From contig NC_081832.1 in assembly GCF_030867095.1 (NCBI RefSeq), positions 61,551,444-61,615,443 of the forward strand: a stretch of 64,000 nt of DNA, in the 5' to 3' direction. The notes below the pieces were generated by a model. That model ran no database searches and was not told the DNA's origin. It saw nothing but the letters and a program-made list of their open reading frames with translations. Source of the DNA: Alligator mississippiensis (Eukaryota > Chordata > Crocodylia > Alligatoridae). Shown here one piece after another: positions 1 through 54,168 of the stretch. The position numbers and the translations under genes are program-made. Position 1 is the first letter of the stretch; the number at the start of each line of letters is the position of its first letter.

Positions 1-221
1 ATTGTCCTCCAAATGCTTTTAAATGGATTACTTGAGGACCTGAAGATGAATAATTTTAAATGTGCTTTTCTGCAAAAGTGTACCTAATGGGGCAGGAAGG
101 TGTGGAGTGTATCCTGCTGGGAAGGTGCTCTCTTTGCAAGACCAGTATCTTGCTTAGAAGGGGGATTGAGCCATTCATCTGATCTGAGGTAAAGGATGTT
201 GGTATGGAACAGCCCTCATGA

Positions 222-42678
<42,457 letters not shown>

Positions 42679-43964
42679 TCTGCCCTCTGTTTACACAGTT
42701 GGAGGTTCCCATTCTTTCACCTGAGTATTTAATTAGCTTATTAATTTATAGTTTTCCATAATTCTGGCTTACAAAATATTTGGGATACTATACATTCCAG
42801 TTTGTGCCATTCCTGAGGCTGAACTCAAGAAGCAGCTTGACATAATACAGCTAGGCCTCCATTCCCGCTCTGTCTGCTCCCCCCTCTCTCCCCCCCCCAG
42901 GAAATACTCCCCTCCATTGTCCATTTGGGGCAGCCCAGCCCTTGTAGATGGGTATGTGAAGTTGTTTCACAGCAAGTTTTTGGGTCTATGTTAGCAAATA
43001 CAGCTTTTCCCCCATGCTAGGACGATGACAGACTTTTTGCTAAGAATACAGGTAGACCAGAGGAAATCCAGCCTCTAGGCAGGTAAAGAAATAAAGCCAG
43101 CCCCACGTGCCCAAAGGAAATTCGGAATGGCAAAAGGAGTTGCTTTTCCTGGTGGCTCAGGGCCATGGTTAGGTGTCATGCATCATATTGCCTAGTGTAG
43201 CCATATACACAAGTCATGGAAAACCAGGGATATCCTTCAGCATCAAATCCTGTAAGATTGCTGTGTGTGCATATCTGCAGAGTGTTTCTTGTGATCATAT
43301 ATTTTGCAAGAGTTCAGGTTTGTGCCTTCTTCCCCCTTGTTTGTGCCATGAAACACAGTTCTTTAGCCCCTTGTTTTTTCTTTAATGACAAGTGTTAATT
43401 TAAACATCATTCAGGTTTTTTTAATGTATGCTAATGGGATGGGAGAACCTCTCTGTGCTGAAAAGACTTGTACGTGGCAGTATTTTGGACAAGCAGTGGA
43501 ATTCATTTCACTTCAGTAGGTGGTGGGAGAAACGTGCCATGTTATCCAGGGGGATCAGAAATAAGGACTTGAAAACCCCATAAGCCCTGGGAAGAGAAGG
43601 GTGCTGGGAGAATGCTTGCCCTCCTCCCCTCTACTGACTACACCTCTGCTTTTCCTATAGACTGCTAGGGAAGTCATGCTCTTCACCCATGCTGCTCCCC
43701 AGAGCTGGCAGGCAGCTACAAGAAGGCAGCTATGCCACAGCGGGTGCTGGTATTGTCTAGTGCAGTCTAAGAGTATGGGGTTGCCCTTCAAGGTGAATGG
43801 TTATAGGGTATATTGGGCTCTTCTAGTGCTCAGGTGGTGTTATGTCTCCTCAAGTTAAATCATCCTTCTGTTCACTCTTGTTCTGCTTTACTTTGCTGGG
43901 GGATGGGGTGAAGTGAGGGAGGGCAGTGCCTTTTTTTGATGCCTTGTGTCCCATTACAGAAAAA

Positions 43965-43981
43965 TCTCTCTCTCTCTCTCT
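43965..43981 (+). repeat. (TC)n microsatellite in SH3PXD2B 3' UTR
   Basis: Eight TC units plus a T in the 3' UTR. Confidence 0.85.
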
Positions 43982-44506
43982 AACCATAAAAGCCTGTTAA
44001 ACTCCCTCTGAAATGGTTTGCCTTCCTGTTCCTCATCTGTATTTCCCACTGTTTTCTAAGTATGTAGTTTGTATTCATTTTCATGCATAGGTCAGTGTGC
44101 TTGGAGGCTTTAAGTCAAATAAAGTCTGGGTTTTTCCATGCTCGCTATCCAATCTGCTACACCTTGCTCACAGTATTATAATTCCACTCGCTCTTAATAT
44201 TGTTAATCCAAGGAAAGCTGGCTACATCCAGCTGGCCACAACTCCTTCATGTTGTTTCCTTTCTTTTTATACTATGGTACTTGGGTACTTGTGGACTCCA
44301 GACATTGCTTTCCCTATCATGTAAGAGTTTTAAACCCCACTAAAGGTTTTCCATTGGGGAAAACTTTAGGCCCAAGTTTTCCCTACCCCATACTCATTGC
44401 ACCTAGCTGCAGATCTGACTTCAGAGATGTATAGTTTCTATTGTTGAACTTAATGTAGCATTTCCTCTAATGGGGGGCCAAAAGAGTCAATCACTGAAGT
44501 TGTTTT

Positions 44507-44525
44507 CCTTCCTTCCTTCCTTCCT
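44507..44525 (+). repeat. (TTCC)n microsatellite in SH3PXD2B 3' UTR
   Basis: Four to five TTCC units just before CTAATAG. A pyrimidine-rich tract in the sense transcript. Confidence 0.85.
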
Positions 44526-45616
44526 AATAGTTGAACAGACTCCACCCCTGTTCATCCACTATTCCCTTTTAAAGGTTAACAGAAGATTTTAACTCTTAGT
44601 TTATAGAGCAGAAACAGGGAGAACAACTCTGTCCCTGGCTATTATTTTATTGTTTTTTTCATAATTAGAATTTATGGGCAGTGTAGTAATTAATAATCTC
44701 ATTGCTCTGCTGAGACACAGTAACCCTAATTTATATAGCAGTCAATAAACAAGGCTGCTCATCGTATTTGTGATACAGTTGTGTGTGCCCTACAGAATGA
44801 GGTGACAGTTTAACAGAAAAGCATTTGCTTTGTCTCTTTGCACCATTGCTCAGTTAAAACTCTGTGTCAATAGGGACATGGCTGATTATGGGTTAAGCTG
44901 GGCCTGTCTATCAGTCTTTTTTTTTTCCAAACAGAGCCAGACAGTATTGTCTGCCCTCCCTCCCTAGCCCATCCTCCCTCCTCAGCCCATGTTGCTTTTG
45001 GTGTATGTTTTAACCAATGATTGATATAAACTGTGTACACTTTCCCTGTGGCAGTGCCATCTTATTCTCTGTTTATTGTCTGGCATTTTAGTCCTGAGGT
45101 ATTTCTTCTCTCTCTGTCACTCTTAGACCTCATTGATCTTTGTCTTGCTCACATGGAACAGTGCCATTTCTGTTGCTCTCATGCTAAAATAAGGTTCTCT
45201 TCTTTTTCCCTCCCAGACTAAATGCTGGTGCTGTTAATGCCCAAGTGTAAATGTTTCATATTGTAGGATACACATACTGTATTTGGCTGCAACTCATAAC
45301 TGCAGCATCAGTCCATAGTTACATAAAGGTGTAAAGGTGTCACAGTGCTTACCAGCACCTGCTGTATATCAGATGGCTTCATTGGGTCAGAGCACTATGC
45401 ACTGCTCTCAGACTTAAAGATCAGAAATAACCATCTAATGTCCCTGCCACTTTCTTCTGGTTTACATATTTGAAACGGAAAGGAATTCCAGTATCAAAAG
45501 TAATCTCAGTAAGGAAGAGCTTGAGTCACGTTCCCCAAATACTGTACTCTTCTACATGATGCCCCACTCTTTCATCTAGTATCCGCAACATAGATCCTCA
45601 GACCCAGAGAGTGTGA

Positions 45617-45822
45617 TCCAGTGCTTGAGTGCAGGAGTGCCTGTGCTGGCTCCCTCACTTTGTTCCTGAAGCCCTGTGCTCCAGGGCAGGATGTGTCACA
45701 TGTCTGTGCCTCAGTTTACCCATCTGTAAAATGAGGTTAATTTTACCGACCTACCTCGCTGGGGGATTGCTCGGTTAGTTAATGTTCGTGAAAGCACTTT
45801 GAGATTCGAAGCTGAAAGGAAC
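45617..45822 (+). repeat. MIR-like SINE within SH3PXD2B 3' UTR
   Basis: TGTGCCTCAGTTTACCCATC, CTGTAAAATGAGGTTAATTT, GACCTACCTCGCTGGGGGAT and AAAGCACTTTGAGATTCG follow the MIR/CORE-SINE body in order and sense. The copy is better preserved than the intronic MIR pieces and would be part of the mature mRNA if the distal poly(A) site is used. Confidence 0.75.
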
Positions 45823-46242
45823 CAGAGAAGGACTGAACATCATTCTACATGCAAATCCCAGGTACCTTCACATAATTAGATGGCCCCCTCTGCTGCAAAG
45901 TACCTGCTTGCCATGTAATTCTCCTTACTATGCAACTCAGAGACTGGCATTCCCTGTGTGGGTGAAGACCAGCATGTCTCCTGTATCCTGACCCTCGGCT
46001 TTGCAGTTCTTCAACGCAGCGTACCACAGGCAGGCTGGAGGCCTCTCAACTGCACTTCACTCCTTTGTGAACTATAGAAGCCTGTTTGTCCCTTTATACT
46101 ATGTAAACACGTATACATCTCTACATTATTGCGGGTGGGGGTGTCTGAGGAAAGTAGATGTAGCCTATGTAAATGCCATAGCTATTCTTTTGCCATTATA
46201 GGGTTGATTATTTTTTGTTTTGTTTTTTGTGTTTTTTTTTTA

Positions 46243-46248
46243 AATAAA
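46243..46248 (+). terminator. Probable distal poly(A) signal of SH3PXD2B
   Basis: AATAAA lies in an A/T-rich stretch right after a T-rich tract (46226-46240). A G/T-rich downstream element with repeated TGTG follows at about 46287-46312, which fits cleavage near 46262-46275. This combination is much better than at the three earlier hexamers in the UTR. Confidence 0.65.
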
Positions 46249-47987
46249 AGTTGCTTGACTGGTTTCAAGCAGATTTGTGAACAGGTCTGTGCCTGGTGTG
46301 TGTCTGTGCTGCTAACGAGCAGGCTGTCATGGAAAACTGTGTCCTTCTGGTGCTGGGAGACCAAAACTAAGTGGCCTTTGGAAAGTGTGATCCATCCAAA
46401 TGCTTCAGTGTGTGACTTCAAACACCTGGGAGCCCTTGTTCTAACCAGGAAGCTAAAGGAGGCCAAGCGACTCTATTGGGATTTTCAGTGGCAGTGCAGC
46501 TGCTTCTTTGATTATTTTCTTTGCTTCTGTGTGTCCCTCACAACAGCATGTGACCCATGTTTTAATTCTTACTCTCGGGAGCAGAAGCGCTGCTCTTCAA
46601 GCAGTTCATGAGACTACCCTTGTGTGGTGACTCTGAAACCTGTCCAATCAGTGAAGAGCTCTGGGACTCCCTGAATACAGAGCTGGGTGGAATGGGCTGC
46701 AGGTGCAAAGTGCAGCTTTGTCAATGGTTTGTTTTCGTAAGAAGAACAGGAAATACCTGCTCAGGAAAATATTGTTTCGCCCATGATTATTGGTATTGCA
46801 ATAGCACCTGCGAGCTTGAGTCAGGCACCCTTGTGCTGAGTTGTATACAAACCCATCACTGTGTAAGGCAAAGATACAACAGGTAGGCACAATAGGTAAG
46901 TTCTTGACCCTGTGCTGGGGGGACTCCTGAGAAATGAAGTGACCCACTGGCATTTCCCTTGGTTCTGTTAGCCCATCATGAATAGACAGCACTACAGAAG
47001 AGGGAGAATAAGCAAAGGCCCTTGAGGCAACAGAGAAAAAGATGCTCAGATATGGGAAAGGAAAGAGAAGGCACAACAGATTCTAGGAAGCATGGTAAGT
47101 CTGAGGTTTCTATTGCTCTTATAAAGTTTGATGTAATGTGACCTAATACTGTCAAGATATGGGGTGACATGGGTGGGATCACGAGTGCATTGCAATACAT
47201 TCTGCCCAGAGAGCACCATGTCCTGAATATTTGAAATTCGAATTACACAAGGCTCTTTATTAAGAGGCTTGGATGTGGATTTAATCAGAGACCAAGCTTT
47301 TGATAGCTGTATAATCTCCTTCTAGACGTCTGAGGTCATCTTTGTTTATGGGCGAGCCCCAGGAGAGGTATGTACCCTGACTTCAAAGAGCACATGCTCC
47401 TGCTACCTGTTGTAAACAATGATCCCAGGGTGCTGGCCCCTCACTGTGCCTTGACTTGCCCAGGCAACCCCATGCAAAGTAGGGGATGTCAATGAGTGCA
47501 GAAGTACATGATGTGTTTAATAAGTAATACCCTGTCAGGACAGTGGATCTCTCCAAGGCTATTTGTGCCTAAAAAAACAGTCTCTCACCCCAACTGCAAG
47601 CACCTAATGTTCTAATTTGTGTAGCAAGTGTTTGTATTGGGCACAGCCCACGTAGGCTTATTCTTTGTATTCAGCTTTGTTTTATAATGCCAACCTGTAT
47701 GTTACATTATAATAGAGCCACAGAGTTTATATCTGGTTCCAGCCCTCTCCTCCTCTTTCCCCAGCAACCTCTGGGGTTGCTTAGCTCTCAAAATGCTTGG
47801 GGCAGACCTTAATAGTGCCATGGAAGAGTTGAATTTGGCCCGGTGCCCTGGAAAAATCCTTTGGAAGCCTCAGCTTCCTCCATCACACCAGGTAAGGATA
47901 ACCCTGTGGTTTTTTAATTTTAGTCTTAGTGTGGAAGACTGCCCTACTTCATCCTCAGGACATATGTCCCATGACCTTCCTTGAAGC

Positions 47988-48235
47988 CAGTGATTCTCAA
48001 CCAGAGTGTAGAGCACCCTGGGGCACCACAAGATCCTCCGAAGGGTGATGCAAAGTGTTAAGAGAGAAGCAGGTGCAAGGAGATAAGTGCAGGCTCAGGC
48101 TTGTCCCTGCCTGTTGCTGCCTTTCCCCCACTTCCCAGCCCCTTGGCAAGGAGGTGCTGCTCGGTTCACAAACATTATGGGTGGGAGCTTTGGGTCAAAT
48201 GAGTATCTTGCATCTGAAAAAGTTGAGAAGCACTG
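47988..48235. mobile_element. hAT-like miniature transposon
   Basis: The 248-bp element begins CAGTGATTCTCAACC and ends GTTGAGAAGCACTG, imperfect inverted copies. This terminal type (CAGTG-TTCTCAA) is typical of hAT-Charlie-related miniatures. No clear 8-bp target duplication remains. Non-coding interior. Confidence 0.65.
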
Positions 48236-49076
48236 CTCTTGCCTAGTCCTTGTGTCCTCCAGACATCACTGGATGAGCTGTGGTCTCTGGGATATTGGAC
48301 TTAATAGGAAAGATAGTGGGCTCTGTTCTTGGCACTGCCACTAGCTAGCTGTTTGGCCTTAAGGAAGCTCTGTATGCCCTGCTCCCCCCTGCCCGGACTC
48401 CAATGCTGTCTTGTCTGTTTGGACTGTAATCCCTCAGGTCAGGCTGCAAACCTAAACCTGTACTTCCTGTGCTGTGTTATGTGTCTTGAGCAGTTGTCTG
48501 CATCACAAACAGCACTGCTGCTACCGGTGCCGAACAGCCCCTTTCTCAGTCCCCTCCCAGGTGAGGCCAGGGACACTGAGCAGGCCCTAGGAAAGTAGAC
48601 AATCCCTCTTATTCATCAGTGAATCCTGCTAGATGAGGGGATGAACCTTCCCCTGCTGCTGACTCAGTCCCACTTGTATAGTTAACCAGGAGGCTTGCAG
48701 CTAAATCCATTGGCATTTTGGTTTGATCTCAGTCAGCTGCTCAGCGCTCCCCCACCCCCAGAGCCTTGTCCCCACTCTTTGAAATATCTGTGAGGGAATT
48801 AAGGTTTTCCTTGACACTGGTTGGGTCAGACTTGGAACTCTTTTGGTTTGTCCTCAGTGATATCTAACATACTGGATAATGGCTTCAGATAAGACTCCAC
48901 GAAAGTGAGGCCACAGGACAAGCTGCCTTCTCACTACACCCCAGTGAGTAAATCCCTACAGACTGCTTAAGGTCCAAGGCAGGTGCTTGTTGAGCAGCTC
49001 ATAATTTTCCAGTTGCCATTGCAACTTTATCACTACCAATTTTTGATCAAAAGGGGGTGTTAGAAGCTGGCATATA

Positions 49077-49614
49077 CAGACAGTCCTTGGACTTAGGACA
49101 CAATTGGTTCCTGAAAACCACATCTTAAGTCAAAACGTAACTTGGAACCAATTTTCTCATAAGAAACAATGTTATAAATGGGGGATTGGTTCCTGAACCA
49201 AGCCCTGATACCCTGTTTTCACCAAAAATACCCCAGAATTTTGTAGTCGATCAATTATAGATGAGTAATATAGCTACATTAATGTATATATTGTAAATAG
49301 CAATCTCATTGATTTGGAAGGGCTTCTTTGAGGTGACTTTGCTGGACTTTTTGAAGGGTTCTTGGCTGGGGTCTTCTCAGGCATCTTGGCTGCAGGTTTT
49401 TCTGGAGTCTCATCTGCTTTCTTAAATAAAGTGTCCAAGGACGTTTGGACAGATGTTCTCCAGGGAGATGAGCGATGCAGCGAACTTGTTCGTTGGCGTT
49501 GCATCGGATCAAGTGTTGTCAAGTTGAAACTGATGTCATAAAATTGAAACGGTGTCAATTTATAAAAGTAAATGTGAAATGTAACTTCAAGTGTTGTAAG
49601 TTGAGGACTGCCTG
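49077..49614. mobile_element. Tc1/mariner-superfamily (pogo/Tigger-like) element, 538 bp
   Basis: The left end CAGACAGTCCTTGGACTTA and the right end, inverted, CAGGCAGTCCTCAACTTAC match well. TA dinucleotides flank both ends (49075-49076 and 49615-49616), as in Tc1/mariner insertions. On the - strand a 94-codon open frame (49558-49274) includes SVQTSLDTLFKKADETPEKP then KNPSKSPAKSPQRSPSKS, a Lys/Pro/Ser-rich tail that could be the C-terminus of a pogo-type transposase. No DDE catalytic core is present, so it is a deletion derivative. Confidence 0.7.
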
Positions 49615-49906
49615 TAATTACCAGTAAGAGTCCCTACTCTTTCTTATAGGATCTCATGTCACTTCCATCATATTGGTGAAAGCTGGGAAGCAATACCTCT
49701 AATAGCATTCCCACTGTCCATGATCTTAGCTTCAGGCTACTGCAGCTACAACACAGTGATCCATTGTTCCAAACCTGTCCCCACTGCGCAGTTTGGAGAA
49801 AGGGGGGAATGCTGAAAAAAGGAGGGCTGGCTCCATAGCTGTCCTGCTTAGATTTTCCAGCATCAGATCTTGATGTTGCATAGTCACAAATGTTTCTTCT
49901 CTCAGG

Positions 49907-50220
49907 AGTGTAGGTTGTAGCTGTGTTGGTCTAAGGACATAGGCAGACAAGGTTCCTTGGGTGAATCTGATATCTTTTATTAGACCAACCCAAATGGTTG
50001 GAAAACAATTATTAAGCAAGCTTTCAGGTTCAAAAACCCTTTGTCAGGCTAAGGAAGTTTCAGCAGTTGGTGTGTGCTGAGCATCCAGGAAGAGCACACA
50101 CCAACTGCTGAAACTTCCTTAGCCTGACGAAGGGTTTTTGAACCCAAAAGCTTGCTTAATAATTATTTTCCAACTATTTGGGTTGGTCTAATAAAAAATA
50201 TCATTTTCACCCAAGGAACC
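49907..50220. mobile_element. Fold-back (inverted-dimer) SINE-like element with 15-bp target duplications
   Basis: The 314-bp insert is flanked by perfect 15-bp duplications GTTTCTTCTCTCAGG (49892-49906 and 50221-50235), the hallmark of LINE-type target-primed insertion. Its layout is a 44-bp head (49907-49950), a 128-bp arm (49951-50078), a 14-bp loop (50079-50092) and a 128-bp inverted arm (50093-50220). The arms differ at about eight positions. The head holds TAGCTGTGTTGGTCT, reminiscent of the tRNA-derived head of sauropsid SINEs. No poly(A) tail is visible at the right end. Confidence 0.8.
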
Positions 50221-53200
50221 GTTTCTTCTCTCAGGTTTTTATACTGAATAAATGAGTCTCTACCAGGCAGAGATGAATTTAGAGACAATGGTGAGGCAGG
50301 AGTTGACCACCCGCATCTGGGGTGCTGTTTCATCAGGGAGAGGACTGACTGATGATTTCTCCAGAGTCGCTTTATTTCGGTGTCAGTAATGAGCTTTGGC
50401 TATCCTACTTCACCGGCTCTCTGCTTCAGGCAGCCACTGTGTGGTGCTGTCGCCTCGCCATGTCTGCAGCAGCAACTGAAGTAGTAAACGGCTTTTGCCT
50501 TTTGTGCAGTGGGCTCATTGGGGTGGGCTTTACTGCAGCATTTAACTGTGGTGCAGGCAGGTTCCTTGCAAAGACAGATGTGCTAGTGATGTGCCCTGCA
50601 CCTGCAGTGGAGGCAGGAGTGGGCTGTGGAGTCCATGCTGGAAACACAGCTGTTAATGGCCTCGTGCTTGTGTGACTGAGGAGGCAGATGAGGGATGTCT
50701 CTCTCACCACAAGGCAGGACCCCAGGTTGCCTTGTGGGTGCAGCAGAAAATTTGTTTTGTGTGAGCTACTCTTCTCATGGCTACTCCTGGGTTTCCCCTG
50801 CCCCAAAGTCTTTCTGCCGCTTGCCTCAGATGCTCTCAGTGTGGTACAGTTCCTTAACCCAAACTGCCTGAACTATTTGGAGAGGGGTCGTCTTTTTATT
50901 CTGCACAATGGGACCCCCTGTGTGTCTTCAGTGGACAGAAGGGGGGGGGGGAGGGTCTTGCTATTCAGATCATAATAATGAACATTTATTAGCCAGGCAC
51001 TGTGTTTCCGTGGCTTGGCCTAGAAGCTCCCAGGCAATGAGAAATGTCATTGCTGTTCTACATATCTGTCACTAAAGTATTGCTTTCCTCTGGCAGATGT
51101 TGGGGTGGTACGGCAATAGCACATTCCCATCCCGCTGCTGGATGGAGCCTGCTGCTGATTTTCTTTGCTGCTTGCATCAAGCAAAAATCCCTGCATGTGC
51201 CAAGGAGGCGTTGGCTCTGCTCAGAATCCAGCAGGAGCCCTCGGGCAGAAACGGCAGTGGGGTCACCAAGTGCCACGCTCTTCTCTGGTTGCATCAGTTT
51301 CTCAGGACCAAGCTCAGCTGAAGATAACAGCCAAACCCCAGCAGCTCTTTGCCTTTAATTACTTAAAGATGTGGTACCCAGCTCCCAAACCACAACTTTG
51401 GCTCCCCTTGCAAGGGTGAGCTACGTGGAGCAGAGCGCAGCCCGCCTAACACTCTGCAGGGAAGGGGCAGCACAGCTTTCAGATACAGCTTGAGCTTGAG
51501 GGATTTTTTTTTTTTTACATCCAGTGATCAGAAAAATCCAACCAGGGAATGATTTCCCATTCTTGAGGAAAAAGAGGCCAATTCCAGGAAGCAAACCAAA
51601 ACAGAGCTGCCTTCATATGTGGTCCTCCAGCCCCGGATTTTAGTTTAGCTTTCTTTAAAAGTCCAGAGGAGGGATACATTTTCCCTGGCCTCCTTCCTCA
51701 GATACTCCCCGGCACCACTTGCTTTGCACGGATTCCAGAGAGACAATTATATGGGACCTTTGGCCACAGGGGAGTCAAGGGCACAGAAAAAGGTGGCTGA
51801 GGTGAAGACCTCATTACCCTGTGGTTTGGATACCAGAGCACAACTGCTTTTGGCATCAGGTTGCAGCCATCCCATGTGTGCGGATATTTGAGATGAGGAG
51901 TAAAGGGGAACGGGAGATGCATGACAGTTTCTAATGTAGTAAAAGTGTTGGGAGAACTGCCATCATGAGGGGCTTGGGTGCCTTTTAGGTCTTCAAAAAA
52001 AACCCCACTCAGCTGCTGCCTAACCCTTGAGGAGCCTGTTTCCACCAGTCCCGTTTCCTGGGGGTCTAAATTTCCCAAGACACATCCACACAAGTCATGA
52101 GCAGCTAGTTGCCTGGCTCATGTATGTAAAGGGGCAGGTAAGTATCCTTGGCCTTCACGGGCTATAGCTCTCCCCACCCTTCTTGCCTGCAAAGCCCAGC
52201 CCTGTCTGACCGGTGTTCTCGGACAGCACCCACTGGATCTGGACTTGCATGAAAGGCAGCCAGTACTACTGCCCCTCTGACCCAGTAGTGCTTGCTGGAG
52301 GGAGCAGGGTTCAAAGCCCTCTTCCACCTGAAGGACTTTAGCCTGTGTCTCCTGGGGAGGCCCTTAGGGACCAGGCCCTAAGATGTTTTGTGTTGGACCT
52401 TTCTCCATCTGTCCCGTGGAAGCAGAATCATATATTCGTTGCAGGAGCAACTGGAATTAAGGGCTTCCCACTGCTGCATGAGTGCTTTAGCCATGAATTC
52501 AGACTCATTTGCTCATGGTGTCCATCCCCATGAGCATTTAACCTGGCCATGCAAAGTGGAAGAGCTTTAGCTGACAATGCTCCAACAGCTGAGATATTGG
52601 CTAATAGCAGGATTCTCCAATAGTAGGACCCCTTGTATTTTGTGAGCTTCAGGTTGGCAGACCCTGTGTGTGGGAAGGATGGGCCTGGCTGAGGTGCTAG
52701 GGATCTTAACAGCAGGTAGCTGCTGCTTCCCAACCAAGTAGGCGCCCAGCCTCTCCCCTTTCCCTCAGCTTGGAGCCTACATGCCAAATGTAGTGTTGCT
52801 TGCTACGCTTGCTGGCCAAGTAGGTGCCTATGAGTCGGGCATCGCGATGCTGAGCCTGGGGATGCTTCATTCTGTGGAGCTAGGCCAGCATTACTAATTT
52901 CCCCTCAGCCGTGCTGCTAGCAGAGCCAGACCATTGTTAAAACCAGAAGCACTGGCCTTACCTCTGGAAAAAACTCAACAGTGCAGAGCACTAAGCTCCT
53001 TCAGCAGGAACAGCTTCAGCCTGGGTCCTCTGCCACCCTGGCTCGGAGCGATTGTAGAGCAGGACACTTCTTTCTTTCTTGCCAGGGCAGAGTTATGAAT
53101 GAATTCCTCCCCTCGCAGCTCCAACCACAGCTAGAGCTGTTTGACGTTCCTTGGATCCCACAGGCTGCACTGCAGAACATAAACAGTTTACAGATCAGCC

Positions 53201-53680
53201 CTGTGCTGGCCCTTGCCTGTTAAATAACAGGAAGGCACATTTGCGATGGGCAGCCTGCCTGCATAGCCTCTGCTCTGTGGAGCAGGGCGACGTCATTGCT
53301 CACTCGCACAAATTCTGCCATGTGTCTGGCAGTGGGGGAATCAGCCGGGGGAGGATGCCAGGCGTGAGTCTGATCACTCAAGAGCGCGCTTGGAGTCTGA
53401 CTGCACAGCTCAGTGAAAGGAGGCTCAAAATGACTTCCTGTGCTGGGGCATCAGGATAAAGAGGCAACTGCAAAGAGGCCAGCTGGATTCACATGTAGGC
53501 TGAGAAGGGAGCGAGTGAGCAAGGTGAGGTGAGTAAGCAAGGTCCATATAATAGCAGTATAAAGGTTTGGGGGAAGGTGTTAAATTCTTTGTCCATGGCA
53601 GAGCAGAAAAGGACTGAAGTTTGGGTTTTGGTCTGGCTTAATCTCACCTCATATCTCCCGAGCTGGCCAGTGCTCTAGCG

Positions 53681-53879
53681 CAGGGTTTTTCAACCAGGGG
53701 TACGTGTACCCCTGGAGGTGCTTCTGATGGCCTTAGGGGGTACTCGGCAGTGGGTGCTGCCACGCTGCTGGCACTTCCACCACCACCGTGCCACTGGCAC
53801 GCTGGCTGATTGGCTGTGGGGGACCCCCCCCACACTCTGGTTGCCGATTGGCTGCTGGGGGACCACCCCCCAGCCCCTG
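53681..53879. mobile_element. hAT-like miniature with near-identical 8-bp flanks
   Basis: The element begins CAGGGTTTTTCAACCAGGGG and ends AGCCCCTG. Flanking octamers CTCTAGCG (53673-53680) and CTCTAGTG (53880-53887) agree at seven of eight. The right terminal repeat is largely lost, so this may be an internally or terminally deleted copy. The interior is GC-rich with an approximately 45-bp direct repeat (GATTGGCTG...GGGGGACC...CCCC). Confidence 0.6.
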
Positions 53880-53919
53880 CTCTAGTGCATGGCAGGGGTA
53901 AGCAGCAGTTGGGGGCAAG

Positions 53920-54155
53920 CATGAACTGGGCACAAGAACAAAAGTTGAAGTGGGCCAGGAATAATTTAAGACTGGAAACTGGTTTCTGACTATGAGAACA
54001 AGGGTCTGGAATAGGCTTCCAATCAAGTTGTGTGGGCAGAAGACTGTAACAAGTTTTAAGATGAAGCTGGATCAGTCCTTGACTGGTTAGCGCACACTGT
54101 GGTGGCTATCAGGATCTGAGCTAGGAACTGCATGGCTCTGTGCTATGTTCCTCTG
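53920..54155 (+). mobile_element. Old CR1/L3-type LINE 3' end
   Basis: AAACTGGTTTCTGACTATGA, AGGGTCTGGAATAGGCTTCC and GTTTTAAGATGAAGCTGGAT correspond to the C-terminal/3' UTR portion of CR1-like elements in sense orientation. No ORF. The boundaries are approximate. Confidence 0.6.
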
Positions 54156-54168
54156 AGCTACTAGAGAT

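Larger units (their letters stand above)
42679..46270 (+). other. SH3PXD2B: SH3PXD2B 3' UTR
   Basis: About 3.6 kb of non-coding sequence follows the stop codon and is bounded by the strongest downstream poly(A) signal, at 46243. Earlier AATAAA hexamers at 43090, 44118 and 44744 could give shorter forms. The stretch holds a (TC)n run at 43965-43981, a (TTCC)n run at 44507-44525 and a MIR-like SINE at about 45617-45822. The 3' boundary is inferred from sequence signals only. A long 3' UTR is also my recollection for the mammalian gene. Confidence 0.7.

Noticed and set aside
46129-46886. Open frames of 160 and 92 codons after the SH3PXD2B poly(A) site
   Set aside because: No domain or splice context; the frame runs through the T-rich poly(A) region and ordinary intergenic sequence.
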